Shown: positions 17,165-27,415 of the stretch, in pieces
Position numbering within the stretch: the stretch's first letter is position 1
Layout of the letters: each line of letters starts with the position of its first letter
Assembly: GCA_036676295.1 (NCBI GenBank)
Contig: JAKFDE010000027.1
Coordinates: 310,001 to 374,000, forward strand
Origin: UBA4416 sp036676295
GTDB taxonomy: Bacteria; Bacteroidota; Bacteroidia; B-17B0; Aurantibacillaceae
DNA length: 64,000 nt
Reading direction: 5' to 3'
Notes under the pieces: generated by a model
Databases searched by the model: none
Told to the model about the DNA's origin: nothing
What the model saw: the letters and a program-made list of their open reading frames with translations, nothing else
Program-made: the position numbers and the translations under genes

Positions 17165-20100
17165 CTACCTCAGCAAGGTTACATGACCCACTTTTTCCAC
17201 AATATGATTTTTATAATCTGTAGCCGTTAATTTATAGGTATAAACTCCCATTTCACAATTCACATCTTTCTTTTTACCATTCCATCCTCCATATAATTCA
17301 CTGGTTTTAAAAATTAGTTCGCCCCATCGGTCAAATATCATCAACTCCATTTCTATATAACCCGAAAACTCCGGTTTAAACACATCATTCACTAAATCCT
17401 GATTCGGTGTAAAGCAATTAGGAACGTATATCGTTGGAATAACATTTACCGTTACCGAATCCATTTTTTTACAACCAAATTTATTTGTAACAATGGCATA
17501 GTAAACGGTATTAACATCAGGCGCTGCCATCGTTTGATTACACTCATTACAAGATAAATTATAATTAGGATACCAAACACTATTTGTATCTGACAAAGAC
17601 ATAATTGTAACCGGTTCACCGGGCAAAACTTCTGAGATCTTAGGCGTAACCGTTAATGTGGGTATCGGATAAACAATCACATCATATGTGGCTTGAGATT
17701 TACAAGGACCATTATATAAAGTAAGAGAATATGTGGTGTTTATTTCAGGATTTACAAATGGATTAAATGTAGTAGGAGCGCTAATTTTATATATTGGTGT
17801 CCACCAGTAAATATAATTTCCTATAGGTGCTAACAACTGCATTTTTTCTGAACTACAAATAGCCATCGTATAGGAATCTATAGGAACTCTATGCAATGAA
17901 TCTACTTTGATACTATCTATTGCCTTGCAATTATTTGCATCAAAAGTAGTAAGGTAATACCACCCGTGAGTTAATACATTTATGGATGAAGAAGTTTGTC
18001 CACTACTCCATTGATAACTACTATTAACGGCACTGGCATATAATTTAACCGTATCATCCAAACAAATATGACTCGAATCAAATACAATTTTAGTTTCGTT
18101 TTTAAATACAAAAACGTTAACAGAATCGTAAGCCGTGCAGCCATTTTTAGTAACAGCTACTTTATATAAAGTATCTGTAGGCGGAGATACGTTTGGCTGT
18201 TGAAAAGTAACACTATTGATAAACGCATTTGGAGACCAGGTAAATGTAGAACCTGCCGGCGCTGTTAAATTCAAGCTAACAGAATCTCCGAAACATATAT
18301 TAACTGATGGGATGGGAGTTAAAATTAATGGTGGCAATACCACTACAGAAATGTAAGTTGTATCGAAAATATTGCAAGTAGCATTGTTATTAGAAATTAA
18401 TCGTACCTGATAAGTACCTGCCAATGTATAAGTGTGGGATGGAGCAAAAAGTGTGGATGTATTTCCGTCACCAAAATTCCAATTATAATTTACGCCATTA
18501 ATACTATTATTAATAAATTCAACCGTAAATGGAGCACAACCACTAAGACTAACCGGATTTGTAGCTAACTGCGCTACAACTAAATTTTGATTAAACGTGA
18601 ATTTAACAACGGCATTATTGCAATTGGTTGAACCATTTTGTGAGGACCAAACATTTGGTGTAGTAGGCATATCATCATGGCCACCACAACTTTCGCAAAT
18701 AGCCTGATAAATCACTCCAGCTTTATCAAATCTGCTGGTACCACCATCTACATGTTCAAAGCTTTGACTTCCTCCAAAAAAAGTAGCGTATTGCAACGAC
18801 AAAGCATCTTTATTTAATACCATAAAATAAAAATCATTGCCATCTGTATTACTTATAAAAGCATCTGATGTAACAGGTAAACTAAATGTAGAGCTTTGAG
18901 CTGCATTATTTCCAAACAGATCGCCGCCCCAACCTGATAAATAAATATTACCACAAACATCAATTAAAAAAGCAGAAGGAACTATGTCAGGAAAACCATC
19001 GCCTGTTCCTACTACCGTGGAGAAAAAAGAGCTGGATAAATTAGAATTTAAACAATGGATAAATTGCCCACTATTGGGATTACTGTAAACACCAGCCGAT
19101 ACAGGATATATTCCTTCTGTTTGCCCAAACACATACACTTTGTTTTGTTTATCCAATTGAATAAAGTAAGATTGATCATAGCTTGATGTTCCAAGATAAG
19201 TTGATGCTAAAATACTATTTCCATTTGCTGACAATAAACTTATAAAACCATCCACTCCTCCTTGTGCAGATGAATGCAGGCTTCCCGGTGAAGTAATAAA
19301 ATTATTACTTGTTGTGCCTCCGGTTACATATAATTGATCGTTTGAATTTAATGCAACGCTATAAACAGCATCATCAGAGGCCCCACCAAAATAAGTACTG
19401 TATATTGGACTGGTAATGTTTGGATCAAATTTCACAATAACAGCATCCTGAATTCCGTTTAGTGCCGGTTGCAAACATCCTGCAGTAACAGGAAAATTAC
19501 TTGACTTAGTGCAAGATCCAAAATAAATATTATTAGCATCGTCCACCACAACGCCACCTCTCAAATCATCACAATAATTATAATGTAAACCTGTTAATGG
19601 ACTCGTACCATTAACATTTTCGTTAGCAGAACCACCCATAAAGCTTGAGGCAATTAACCCGGTACCATTAACATTAAATTTTGTTATAATAATATCAAAC
19701 CCTCCAACAAGTGCTGTTTGAAAAGCGCCTGCTGTAACAGGAAAATCAATTGATTTTGATCGGCCAAATACAATTAACTCATTATTATTATCTACAACAA
19801 TACTTTGAGGTTCTTCCATATCGACTCCACCTAAATAAGTCGAATACATTAAGTTTGAACCGGATGAATTAAATTTTGAAATAGAAATATCAATTATTCC
19901 CATAAAAGAAGTTTGAAAAGCCCCGGTAGATAAAGGATACTGCGGGCCATAACATACACCGGCAGTATAGGCATTACCGGATAGATCATAAGTTGCCGTC
20001 ATTCCAAAATTATCAGATATTGAACCGGTATAAGTAGCAAATACTAAAGTAGGATCAATGATAAGCGGATAACGTTTGTCGTAATGTTCTTCAATTTTAA

Positions 20101-20836
20101 ATTTCACCCGTTTTCCATCTAACACATAAGCACATTTAATTTTTACTATTTTATTATTGATGTTTTGATAGGCATAAGGCGCTTTTAATAATACATCTCC
20201 TACCTGTGTGGTCATTACCAAATTACCTCGTTCAATTTTCAAACTATTTTGTCCGATAAAATTCAAAGCAATGTCATTTAGCTCAGCTCCCGGATTAACA
20301 ACAAAATCAAACCTAAAATTATTTTTATCACTTAAAGATCTTACATCTATTTGCGGATAAATATTCTTGTACCAAATTTCTTTAAATGATTTAACATGAG
20401 AAGCCCAATGACGGGGATCTTTTCCTGAAAAATAATTCTCATAAAAAGCATTAGAATCTAACTCTACTTTTTCGGAATTGGAATTAGCGTTTACAAATTC
20501 CATTTTAATGGAATGAAAAGTCAACAATGTATCAAAACCACTGGAATTATTTTTTTTATGATGAAGAAAACTTAAACCCTCTTTAGGATAAAACAAAAAA
20601 GTAAAAGCATTTTGTTCTAAAAAAACTCTCCCTCCTTTGAATTTGCCTTGGTATAATATATTATTATTCCATTGGCCTTTATTTTGAGCAAATAAAACAT
20701 GCGACGAATGTGGGTGATCGATAGAATCTCCCTGCGTTTTCGCTTCCATTTTGAACGCAAAACACCACAAAATAATTATGTAAATAATTGATTTGATTGC
20801 TTTTATCAAATTTAAACCAATTTCGCGATAAAACAA
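17165..20836 (-). CDS. Large secreted protein: SBBP repeats, PKD domain, gliding-motility type B C-terminus
   Basis: A 1223-residue type IX secretion substrate. After a signal peptide comes an N-terminal region of the DUF7948 type (NKGQWNNNILYQGKFKGGRVF). Beta-propeller SBBP repeats follow from about 290 to 780, marked by recurring STYLGG/TYFGGAS-like and FPVTAGAFQ segments. A PKD domain around 800-860 carries NWNFGDGNTST and SHTYTLAGTYQVRL. The last 85 residues are the gliding motility-associated C-terminal domain (NCFTPNQDLVNDVFKPEF, IFDRWGELIFKT, GVYTYKLTA), the type B export signal. The start is a TTG at 20836, and a downstream TTG nine codons in is equally possible. Likely an adhesin or matrix protein at the cell surface. 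Confidence 0.88.
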   Translation of the reverse strand: MFYREIGLNLIKAIKSIIYIIILWCFAFKMEAKTQGDSIDHPHSSHVLFAQNKGQWNNNILYQGKFKGGRVFLEQNAFTFLFYPKEGLSFLHHKKNNSSGFDTLLTFHSIKMEFVNANSNSEKVELDSNAFYENYFSGKDPRHWASHVKSFKEIWYKNIYPQIDVRSLSDKNNFRFDFVVNPGAELNDIALNFIGQNSLKIERGNLVMTTQVGDVLLKAPYAYQNINNKIVKIKCAYVLDGKRVKFKIEEHYDKRYPLIIDPTLVFATYTGSISDNFGMTATYDLSGNAYTAGVCYGPQYPLSTGAFQTSFMGIIDISISKFNSSGSNLMYSTYLGGVDMEEPQSIVVDNNNELIVFGRSKSIDFPVTAGAFQTALVGGFDIIITKFNVNGTGLIASSFMGGSANENVNGTSPLTGLHYNYCDDLRGGVVVDDANNIYFGSCTKSSNFPVTAGCLQPALNGIQDAVIVKFDPNITSPIYSTYFGGASDDAVYSVALNSNDQLYVTGGTTSNNFITSPGSLHSSAQGGVDGFISLLSANGNSILASTYLGTSSYDQSYFIQLDKQNKVYVFGQTEGIYPVSAGVYSNPNSGQFIHCLNSNLSSSFFSTVVGTGDGFPDIVPSAFLIDVCGNIYLSGWGGDLFGNNAAQSSTFSLPVTSDAFISNTDGNDFYFMVLNKDALSLQYATFFGGSQSFEHVDGGTSRFDKAGVIYQAICESCGGHDDMPTTPNVWSSQNGSTNCNNAVVKFTFNQNLVVAQLATNPVSLSGCAPFTVEFINNSINGVNYNWNFGDGNTSTLFAPSHTYTLAGTYQVRLISNNNATCNIFDTTYISVVVLPPLILTPIPSVNICFGDSVSLNLTAPAGSTFTWSPNAFINSVTFQQPNVSPPTDTLYKVAVTKNGCTAYDSVNVFVFKNETKIVFDSSHICLDDTVKLYASAVNSSYQWSSGQTSSSINVLTHGWYYLTTFDANNCKAIDSIKVDSLHRVPIDSYTMAICSSEKMQLLAPIGNYIYWWTPIYKISAPTTFNPFVNPEINTTYSLTLYNGPCKSQATYDVIVYPIPTLTVTPKISEVLPGEPVTIMSLSDTNSVWYPNYNLSCNECNQTMAAPDVNTVYYAIVTNKFGCKKMDSVTVNVIPTIYVPNCFTPNQDLVNDVFKPEFSGYIEMELMIFDRWGELIFKTSELYGGWNGKKKDVNCEMGVYTYKLTATDYKNHIVEKVGHVTLLR

Positions 20837-20870
20837 GGTTAGTCACTAAGTGAAAAGGGGGTAACAATAA

Positions 20871-20906
20871 AACAAAAATGGGTCCGCTAGCGGACCCATT
20901 TTTGTT
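20871..20906. terminator. Perfect 36-bp palindrome, terminator of the upstream permease gene
   Basis: The two 18-bp arms around CT|AG are exactly complementary and flanked by A and T runs. It overlaps the stop codon of the permease (20905-20907). The flanking runs allow termination on the minus strand. Confidence 0.8.
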
Positions 20907-22380
20907 ATTCAACTTCTTTATTCAAATTACTATTTCGTTTACTGTAGAGAAAGTAAACTGTAATACCTATACTTCCCCAAATTAAAAAGGCGATCCAGGT
21001 ATCTTTTCTTACAAAACACATTAAAAATATATTGAAAGCAACACCTAGACTTCCGATCAAATAAACTGCCGGAGTTCTGTAGGGTCTTTCTAATTCAGGT
21101 TTTTTGTAACGCAAGATCATTACCGCAATACATACCATTGCAAAGGCTAATAATGTTCCCATACTACACATTTCACTTAAATTATCAATTGGAGTTAATG
21201 CTGCTACTATAGAAATAATTGCTCCAACTAAAATGGTGCTTCTGTGTGGTGTTTTAAATTTCGGATGTAAGGTTCTGAAAAATTGAGGCAATAACCCGTC
21301 TTTTGCCATCCCTAAGAAGATACGTGTTTGACCAAGCATCATTACCAACATTACAGAAGTTAAACCAGCTGTAGCGGCAATGGTAATAATAAATACCGCC
21401 CAATTAATCCCTATACCCGAAAACGCAGAGGCTACAGGAGCTGCTTTATCCAATTGATCATATCTTACCATACCGGTTAAAACCAAGGAAACTAAAATGT
21501 ATAAAATAGTACAGATAATTAATGATGCAATAATAGCAAATGGTACATCTTTCTTTGGGTTAATAGCTTCGCCGGCCTGAGTAGATACGGCATCAAATCC
21601 AATATAAGCAAAGAATACAATAGTTGCTGCAGTTAATACACCACCAAAACCAAAATTCATTTTTCCGGTAGCATTCCCTAATTCATCTAAAGCAGGAATT
21701 TCATCAGGAATGAAAGGCACCCAGTTTTCGGTTTTGATATAAAAAGCACCTACTATGATTACAAATAATACCACTGCAATTTTAACTACCACAATAATAT
21801 TATTAGTGTTAGCGGCCTCTTTAATACCTTTTACCAAAATATAAGTTACTAGCCATGTTATTAATAGTGCCGGTAAATTGAAAGCAAAACTTGGTGCAGG
21901 CATTCCTAATTCAGCACATTTTGTAGTTGCTGTCGCCAGATCATTACATAACCATATTGGAAAATCGACCCTGAATAAATGCAACAATTTTACGAAGTAA
22001 CCACTCCAGGCCACAGCCACAGTAGTTGCTCCCATCATGTACTCTAAAATCAAATTCCAGCCAATGAACCAGGCAAATAATTCACCTACAGTACCATACG
22101 CATAAGCATAAGCTGAACCTTCAACCGGTAATACTGATGCAAACTCAGCATAGCATAAAGATGCGAATAAACAACCTATACCTGCAATCACAAATGATAA
22201 TGCTAAAGCAGGGCCTGCATAATCATGAGCGGCAATTCCGGTTAAGGTAAAAATACCCCCACCAATAATAGCTCCAATCCCTAATGAAGTTAATCCCCAT
22301 TTTGTAAGAACACGTTTTAAATCACTTTTTTTCATATCGGCCTCAAAGGCAGACACAGGTTTTACTCTCCAAACTGACAT
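20905..22380 (-). CDS. APC-superfamily permease, cationic amino-acid transporter type
   Basis: A 491-residue transporter with about 13-14 helices. GLTSLGIGAIIGGGIFTLTG at the first helix, VAWSGYFVKLL, and the intracellular FIGFDAVSTQAGEAINPKKDVP loop place it in the CAT branch, whose members carry arginine, lysine or other amino acids. It is the second APC permease within 6 kb but differs clearly from the first. A consensus -7 box (TATATTTG) stands 40 bp upstream. Its stop codon lies within the terminator palindrome. Confidence 0.87.
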   Translation of the reverse strand: MSVWRVKPVSAFEADMKKSDLKRVLTKWGLTSLGIGAIIGGGIFTLTGIAAHDYAGPALALSFVIAGIGCLFASLCYAEFASVLPVEGSAYAYAYGTVGELFAWFIGWNLILEYMMGATTVAVAWSGYFVKLLHLFRVDFPIWLCNDLATATTKCAELGMPAPSFAFNLPALLITWLVTYILVKGIKEAANTNNIIVVVKIAVVLFVIIVGAFYIKTENWVPFIPDEIPALDELGNATGKMNFGFGGVLTAATIVFFAYIGFDAVSTQAGEAINPKKDVPFAIIASLIICTILYILVSLVLTGMVRYDQLDKAAPVASAFSGIGINWAVFIITIAATAGLTSVMLVMMLGQTRIFLGMAKDGLLPQFFRTLHPKFKTPHRSTILVGAIISIVAALTPIDNLSEMCSMGTLLAFAMVCIAVMILRYKKPELERPYRTPAVYLIGSLGVAFNIFLMCFVRKDTWIAFLIWGSIGITVYFLYSKRNSNLNKEVE

Positions 22381-22419
22381 ATTATATTTTTTATTTTAAT
22401 TAGAACTTCGTTAAGCATC

Positions 22420-22427
22420 CAAATATA
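22420..22427 (-). promoter_or_regulatory. -7 promoter box of the CAT permease
   Basis: TATATTTG on the minus strand matches TAnnTTTG exactly and predicts a 5' leader of about 35 nt. The -33 region is T-rich without a clean TTTG. Confidence 0.55.
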
Positions 22428-22465
22428 TATGTTTTATTTAAAAAAACAGTGATTTTGTCGATTAT

Positions 22466-23482
22466 ATGGAACTGTTTAAAAATTTTCACAATATGCCATA
22501 CAAAGCTTATTTTTACTGCGTGGAAACTTTTGAAACTGAACAACCAAACGAAAATCAACCCGGTATTTTACCTAAACCTGTATTGGTTCAGGATAAAAAA
22601 AACTGGATTCGCAAATCACTGATTAGTTTGGGGATTTATGCGTTTTTATTTTACCTGATATTTAATCAGGACTTGATATACATTGCGGCTGTATTACTGG
22701 TATTACTCATTCATGAGTTCGGGCACTTTTTTGCCATGAAGGCTTTTAATTACAGCAATGTTAAACTATTTGTTTTACCGCTTTTAGGCGCTTATGTTTC
22801 GGGTAAAAAATCCATGATCTCCCAAAAACAGATGTCTGTAGTTATTTTAGCAGGACCTCTTCCTGGTATCATCATCGGTTTTTGTTTATTACTCAATAAT
22901 TTATATTACCCTAACGAACGTTTGGAAATGTTAGGCAATATCTTCTTTATATTAAACGTGTTTAATCTATTACCTTTTATTCCTTTAGATGGCGGTCGCT
23001 TATTAGAAACCTTATTTATCAGTCACAACCACGCCATCAGAGTGGTGTTTACCGTTATTTCTATTGCAGCCTTAACTTTTTTAGCCGTTAGTACCACGAG
23101 TCTTATTTTATTGATCATTCCCGTTTCTATGGTATTTGATCTGATGATGGAAATAAAAAACCATAAAATAAGAGAGTACTTAAAACAAGAAAATGTTAAT
23201 TACATAGTAGATTATTCAGATTTACCCGATAAAGATTACTGGACAATACGCGATTGTATTTTATTATCATTCAATAAACGTTATAACGGAATTCAGGCAG
23301 GCGTACACCAATACAGTATTATTGAAGGTGGTTTATTACAACACGTTACCGCAATTTTAAAAACACCCTTTACTAAAGATCTGGGAGTTTTAGGGAAAAT
23401 TATTGTGATTCTTATTTTTATTTTCTTTTTGGTGGTTTTACCGGTTACATACATTTTTATGAAATACCCTATTGCCCATTGA
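22466..23482 (+). CDS. Site-2-type (M50) membrane metalloprotease
   Basis: A 338-residue integral membrane protein. HEFGH (H83, E84, H87) within a hydrophobic helix supplies two zinc ligands and the catalytic glutamate. PFIPLDGGRLLETL holds the third-ligand aspartate (LDGG) typical of S2P-type peptidases. It lacks an evident PDZ domain, so it belongs to the short group. The family cuts membrane-bound proteins within the bilayer, often regulators. No substrate gene is adjacent. Its last bases overlap the start of the PAP2 gene by 4 bp, indicating coupled translation. Confidence 0.83.
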   Translation: MELFKNFHNMPYKAYFYCVETFETEQPNENQPGILPKPVLVQDKKNWIRKSLISLGIYAFLFYLIFNQDLIYIAAVLLVLLIHEFGHFFAMKAFNYSNVKLFVLPLLGAYVSGKKSMISQKQMSVVILAGPLPGIIIGFCLLLNNLYYPNERLEMLGNIFFILNVFNLLPFIPLDGGRLLETLFISHNHAIRVVFTVISIAALTFLAVSTTSLILLIIPVSMVFDLMMEIKNHKIREYLKQENVNYIVDYSDLPDKDYWTIRDCILLSFNKRYNGIQAGVHQYSIIEGGLLQHVTAILKTPFTKDLGVLGKIIVILIFIFFLVVLPVTYIFMKYPIAH

Positions 23483-24108
23483 GAACTATCTTAATAGTTA
23501 TTCTTCTTCTCTCTTCCTGTTATTTTAAAGGGCAAGGCATTGATTTTTCGATGTTAAAAAGCATCAATCAAAACGAACACCCACAATGGGATCATACCAT
23601 GCGACTTACGTCTGCTTCTGTGTATCCGGCTATGGTTATGGCACCGGGCTCATTACTACTAACGGGTTACATTAATAAAGACAAACCCATGATGCGTAAT
23701 GGTTTTAAAACAGGCATTGCCATTGGTTTAAATATTGGATTAAGTACAGGGTTAAAATATGCTATTGAACGACAGCGTCCTTTTGTGCAATATCCTAATG
23801 ATATTGTGCAACGCACGGATGTAGGAACACATTCTTTTCCTTCAGGACATACCTCTTGTGCATTTGCAGCTGCTACTGCTTTAACTTTATCTACAAAAAA
23901 ATGGTATGTAGCCGTTCCTTCGTATGTATATGCTTGTGGTGTGGGTTATTCGCGCATGCGCTTGGGAGTACACTACCCAAGTGATGTTTTAGGAGGTATG
24001 GCAATTGGAATTGGTTCTTCGCTATTAGTTTGGCAGGTAGATAAATGGCTACAAAGAAGGAAAAATTCAGAATCTGAAAGAAAAGCAGCAATTAATTTTA
24101 ATGAATAA
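23479..24108 (+). CDS. PAP2-superfamily phosphatase, exported
   Basis: A 209-residue protein with an N-terminal hydrophobic signal segment. All three acid-phosphatase motifs are seen: KYAIERQRPF (K-x6-RP), FPSGHTS and SRMRLGVHYPSDV. The family removes phosphate from lipid phosphates such as undecaprenyl pyrophosphate or phosphatidate. Translation starts at a TTG that overlaps the M50 stop as TTGA. With 84 bp to the next gene it may end the transcript. Confidence 0.85.
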   Translation: MRTILIVILLLSSCYFKGQGIDFSMLKSINQNEHPQWDHTMRLTSASVYPAMVMAPGSLLLTGYINKDKPMMRNGFKTGIAIGLNIGLSTGLKYAIERQRPFVQYPNDIVQRTDVGTHSFPSGHTSCAFAAATALTLSTKKWYVAVPSYVYACGVGYSRMRLGVHYPSDVLGGMAIGIGSSLLVWQVDKWLQRRKNSESERKAAINFNE

Positions 24109-24192
24109 TACATTCAATATCATTGTTAATTTATGTTTATTTAGCGCTTTAAGATTAATTAAAATTGTATTTTTACAAGTAAGCTAACTCTT

Positions 24193-24834
24193 ATGAAACA
24201 TCTATTATACATATTCATCGCATTATTTTTAACGATGAGTTTATTTTCTCAAAATAAAACCAATCAAAGTTCCGTGCCCGAAAAATACCTTCAGATTTCA
24301 GGGGTAGTATTAGATGATAGTTTACAACCTTTACCTTTCGTATCAATTATGATTAAAGGGACCCGTCATGGTACGGTGAGTGATTTTTATGGTTTTTTTA
24401 CCATTGTAGCTAAACCGGGAGATGATATGCAGTTTTTTTCGGTAAACCATAAAAGTAAGTCTTACCAATTGGCAGATACTTTAACAGGACGACACTACTC
24501 TATTATACAGATCTTAACAAAAGACACTTTTTTATTAGAACAAGTCAATGTATTTCCATGGCCAAGCAAAGAACAATTTAAAAAAGCGATATTAAACTTA
24601 GATTTAAGTGATACCGATATTGAACGGGCTTATAAAAACATGGATAACGAAGATGTTCGCGCTTCCATTAAAGGTGGCTCTATGGATGCTGCGGCTAATT
24701 ACAGAGTGCGCATGCAACAGCAGTACACCAGATTATATCAGGCAGGACAATATCCAAGTGTAAGTTTATTAAACCCTGTGGCCTGGGCTCAGTTTATTGA
24801 CGCCTGGCGTAAAGGAAAGCTAAAGATCAAGTAA
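24193..24834 (+). CDS. Secreted protein with carboxypeptidase-regulatory-like domain
   Basis: A 213-residue exported protein. After a signal peptide (LLYIFIALFLTMSLFSQ), residues about 33-110 form a CarboxypepD_reg-like beta sandwich (ISGVVLDDSLQPLPFVSIMIKGTRHGTVSDFYGFF), the same fold found at the N-terminus of TonB-dependent receptors. The rest is helical with no known motif. The next gene (24920) is such a receptor, but with its own copy of the domain. A role as an accessory at the outer membrane is inferred from context. Confidence 0.7.
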   Translation: MKHLLYIFIALFLTMSLFSQNKTNQSSVPEKYLQISGVVLDDSLQPLPFVSIMIKGTRHGTVSDFYGFFTIVAKPGDDMQFFSVNHKSKSYQLADTLTGRHYSIIQILTKDTFLLEQVNVFPWPSKEQFKKAILNLDLSDTDIERAYKNMDNEDVRASIKGGSMDAAANYRVRMQQQYTRLYQAGQYPSVSLLNPVAWAQFIDAWRKGKLKIK

Positions 24835-24919
24835 ACTTGTTCCCTTAAGGGATTGCAATAATTCTCTTAAATTCCATTTCTTTTTACAATATTTGTAGCT
24901 TACTCACGTTATTTGCCAA

Positions 24920-27415
24920 GTGCTACAAAAAATCTATTATACATTCATTCTATTAGTCTTTGCTTTGCTGGGTTTGGCTCAAACTGCCACTATTAGTGGC
25001 ACAGTAAAAGATGATGAAGCTACTCCACTACCCGATGTGCAGATTGCTGTGCTGGAAGATGGCAGCTTAAATACCGTTTCAGATTCAAAAGGCCACTATA
25101 CGATCACTGTTCCTGCCGGAAAAGAAATTACTCTATCCTTTTATAACTTAAGTTACCGACAAGTCAGTAAAAAATTTACTTTAAAGGCCGGTGAAAATTC
25201 AAGCTATAATCCTCGTTTAGAATTTAAAAATACCATTACAGCAGTAGATGTGGTATCTGAAAACCGCACACACGAAATCACGCGCATTGATCCAAAAAAC
25301 ATATTTTACATTCCCAGCCCCAGTGGCAATTTAGAAGATATAATTAAAACTCAAATTGGTGTAAGCAGTAATAATGAATTAAGTAGCGGTTACTCTGTAA
25401 GAGGCGGAAACTTTGATGAGAATTTAGTGTACGTTAATGATATTGAAGTGTATCGTCCGTTTTTGGCACGCAGTGGACAGCAAGAAGGATTAAGTTTTGC
25501 TAACCCAGATATGGTAAGCAATATCAATTTCTCTGCCGGTGGATTTGAAGCAAAGTATGGCGATAAAATGTCATCAGTCTTAGACATTACTTACAAAAAG
25601 CCACTCAAATTTGGAGGAACAGTAAGCGGAAGTTTATTAGGAGGAAATTTGCATTTGCAAGGTGTATCTAAAAATCGTGTATTGGCCTGGAGTGTGGGAT
25701 CGCGTTATAAATCCAATTCTTATTTATTAAAAGGTATGGATACCAGAGGAGAATACCGCCCAAGGTTTTATGATGTTCAAACTTTTTTAACTTTTACACT
25801 TAACGAAAAATGGAGTGTTGAATTTTTAGGCAATGTAGCTAATAATCAATACTTAGTTATTCCTGCTAACAGAGAAACTACCTTTGGCACAGTAAACAAC
25901 GCTGTGAAATTAAGTATCTATTTTGATGGGCAAGAATTGATGCAATACAATACCATGTTGGGAGGCCTCTCTACTACCTTTAAACCAAACAGTAAAACCA
26001 AACTGAAATTAATAGCATCGGCTTATAAAGCTAAAGAAGAAGAAAAATATACTGTTCAGGGGCAATACTATATTGATCAGCTGGAAGCCGATTTTGGTCA
26101 GAATAATTTTGGCCAGGTAGCCTTTAACAGAGGTGTTGGAACTTTTTTAAATAATGGCAGAAATAGAATCGACGCTTCTGTATTTAATGTTGAACATAAA
26201 GGCACACGCTACATCAATAATAAGCATGAGTTATTGTGGGGTGTACGCTATCAGCACGAAATTATTGAAGACAAATTAAGCGAGTGGAAAACAGTTGATT
26301 CAGCAGGATATATTAGTCCTTATAGTCCAACTGAAATTAATTTAACTGATGTGATCAAATCAAAAATTAGTTTGCAAAGTAATCGTGTGTTGGGATATGT
26401 ACAATATCAATTTAACAAACAATTAAGAGATTCTTCTACCATTAGCGTGACCGGAGGATTAAGAGCTAATTACTGGGATTTTAATTCTCAAACAGTCGTT
26501 TCTCCCCGCTTAACATTTTCGTATAAACCAAACTGGAAACGTGATATTGTTTTCAGAGCCTCATGGGGTTATTACTACCAACCACCGTTTTATAGAGAGA
26601 TGCGTGGTTTTGACGGGAAACTCAATTCAAATATCAAAGCGCAACAATCTATACATTATTTAGTTTCGGGAGATTACAATTTTAAATTATGGCGCCGACC
26701 ATTTAAAATTATTTTAGCCGGTTATTATAAGGAAATGAAAGATCTGATTCCTTATGAAATAGATAATGTGCGTATACGTTATTTTGCTAAAAATAATTCG
26801 GTTGGTTATAGTACCGGTGTTGATCTACGTATTAATGGCGAATTTGTAAAAGGAATTGAATCATGGGCAACGATTGGTTATTTAAAAACATTTGAAAACA
26901 TAGATGGCGATAGAAAAGTAACTTACTTTAATAGTAAGGGCGATACTATTATACCCGGATTTACTTTTGATACGAAGGCTGTAGATAGCGTTGTTGTTTA
27001 CCCTGGTTATATCCCTCGGCCAACAGATCAGCGTGTTACCTTTGGTATGTTTTTTCAGGATTATATTCCAAAATTACCTTCTTGTAAAATGTATTTGAAC
27101 ATGCAATTTGGAACCGGCTTACCATTTGGCCCGCCAACTCATGAACGCTGGAAACAAGTTTTCAGAATGCCTCCATACAGACGAGTTGATATTGGGTTTG
27201 CTTATCAGATTATTAAAGAAGAACACAATCTCCCTAATAAGAATCCATTTCACCATTTAAAAGGCATGTGGTTAAGTTTAGAGGTATTCAATTTGTTACA
27301 GATCAACAATACGGTATCTTACACGTGGGTAACTGATGTTACGGGTCGTCAATATGCGGTACCAAACTACTTAACCAGAAGACAGTTGAATGTGAAATTA
27401 CAGGTGAAATTTTAA
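24920..27415 (+). CDS. TonB-dependent receptor with CarboxypepD_reg N-terminal domain
   Basis: An 831-residue outer-membrane protein. The signal peptide ends at about residue 20 (LLGLAQT). A carboxypeptidase-regulatory-like domain covers about 23-105, then a plug domain (DIIKTQIGVSSNNELSSGYSVRGG), then a long beta-barrel ending in LNVKLQVKF with an aromatic last residue. The start is GTG at 24920. It imports an unknown ligand with energy from TonB. It is of the general non-Sus type because no SusD gene follows. It ends flush against the convergent LytTR regulator. Confidence 0.87.
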   Translation: MLQKIYYTFILLVFALLGLAQTATISGTVKDDEATPLPDVQIAVLEDGSLNTVSDSKGHYTITVPAGKEITLSFYNLSYRQVSKKFTLKAGENSSYNPRLEFKNTITAVDVVSENRTHEITRIDPKNIFYIPSPSGNLEDIIKTQIGVSSNNELSSGYSVRGGNFDENLVYVNDIEVYRPFLARSGQQEGLSFANPDMVSNINFSAGGFEAKYGDKMSSVLDITYKKPLKFGGTVSGSLLGGNLHLQGVSKNRVLAWSVGSRYKSNSYLLKGMDTRGEYRPRFYDVQTFLTFTLNEKWSVEFLGNVANNQYLVIPANRETTFGTVNNAVKLSIYFDGQELMQYNTMLGGLSTTFKPNSKTKLKLIASAYKAKEEEKYTVQGQYYIDQLEADFGQNNFGQVAFNRGVGTFLNNGRNRIDASVFNVEHKGTRYINNKHELLWGVRYQHEIIEDKLSEWKTVDSAGYISPYSPTEINLTDVIKSKISLQSNRVLGYVQYQFNKQLRDSSTISVTGGLRANYWDFNSQTVVSPRLTFSYKPNWKRDIVFRASWGYYYQPPFYREMRGFDGKLNSNIKAQQSIHYLVSGDYNFKLWRRPFKIILAGYYKEMKDLIPYEIDNVRIRYFAKNNSVGYSTGVDLRINGEFVKGIESWATIGYLKTFENIDGDRKVTYFNSKGDTIIPGFTFDTKAVDSVVVYPGYIPRPTDQRVTFGMFFQDYIPKLPSCKMYLNMQFGTGLPFGPPTHERWKQVFRMPPYRRVDIGFAYQIIKEEHNLPNKNPFHHLKGMWLSLEVFNLLQINNTVSYTWVTDVTGRQYAVPNYLTRRQLNVKLQVKF

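Noticed and set aside
17165..20836. CRISPR-like or tandem DNA repeat from repeated segments in the large secreted protein
   Set aside because: The repetition is at protein level (SBBP units) with divergent DNA, not a CRISPR array.
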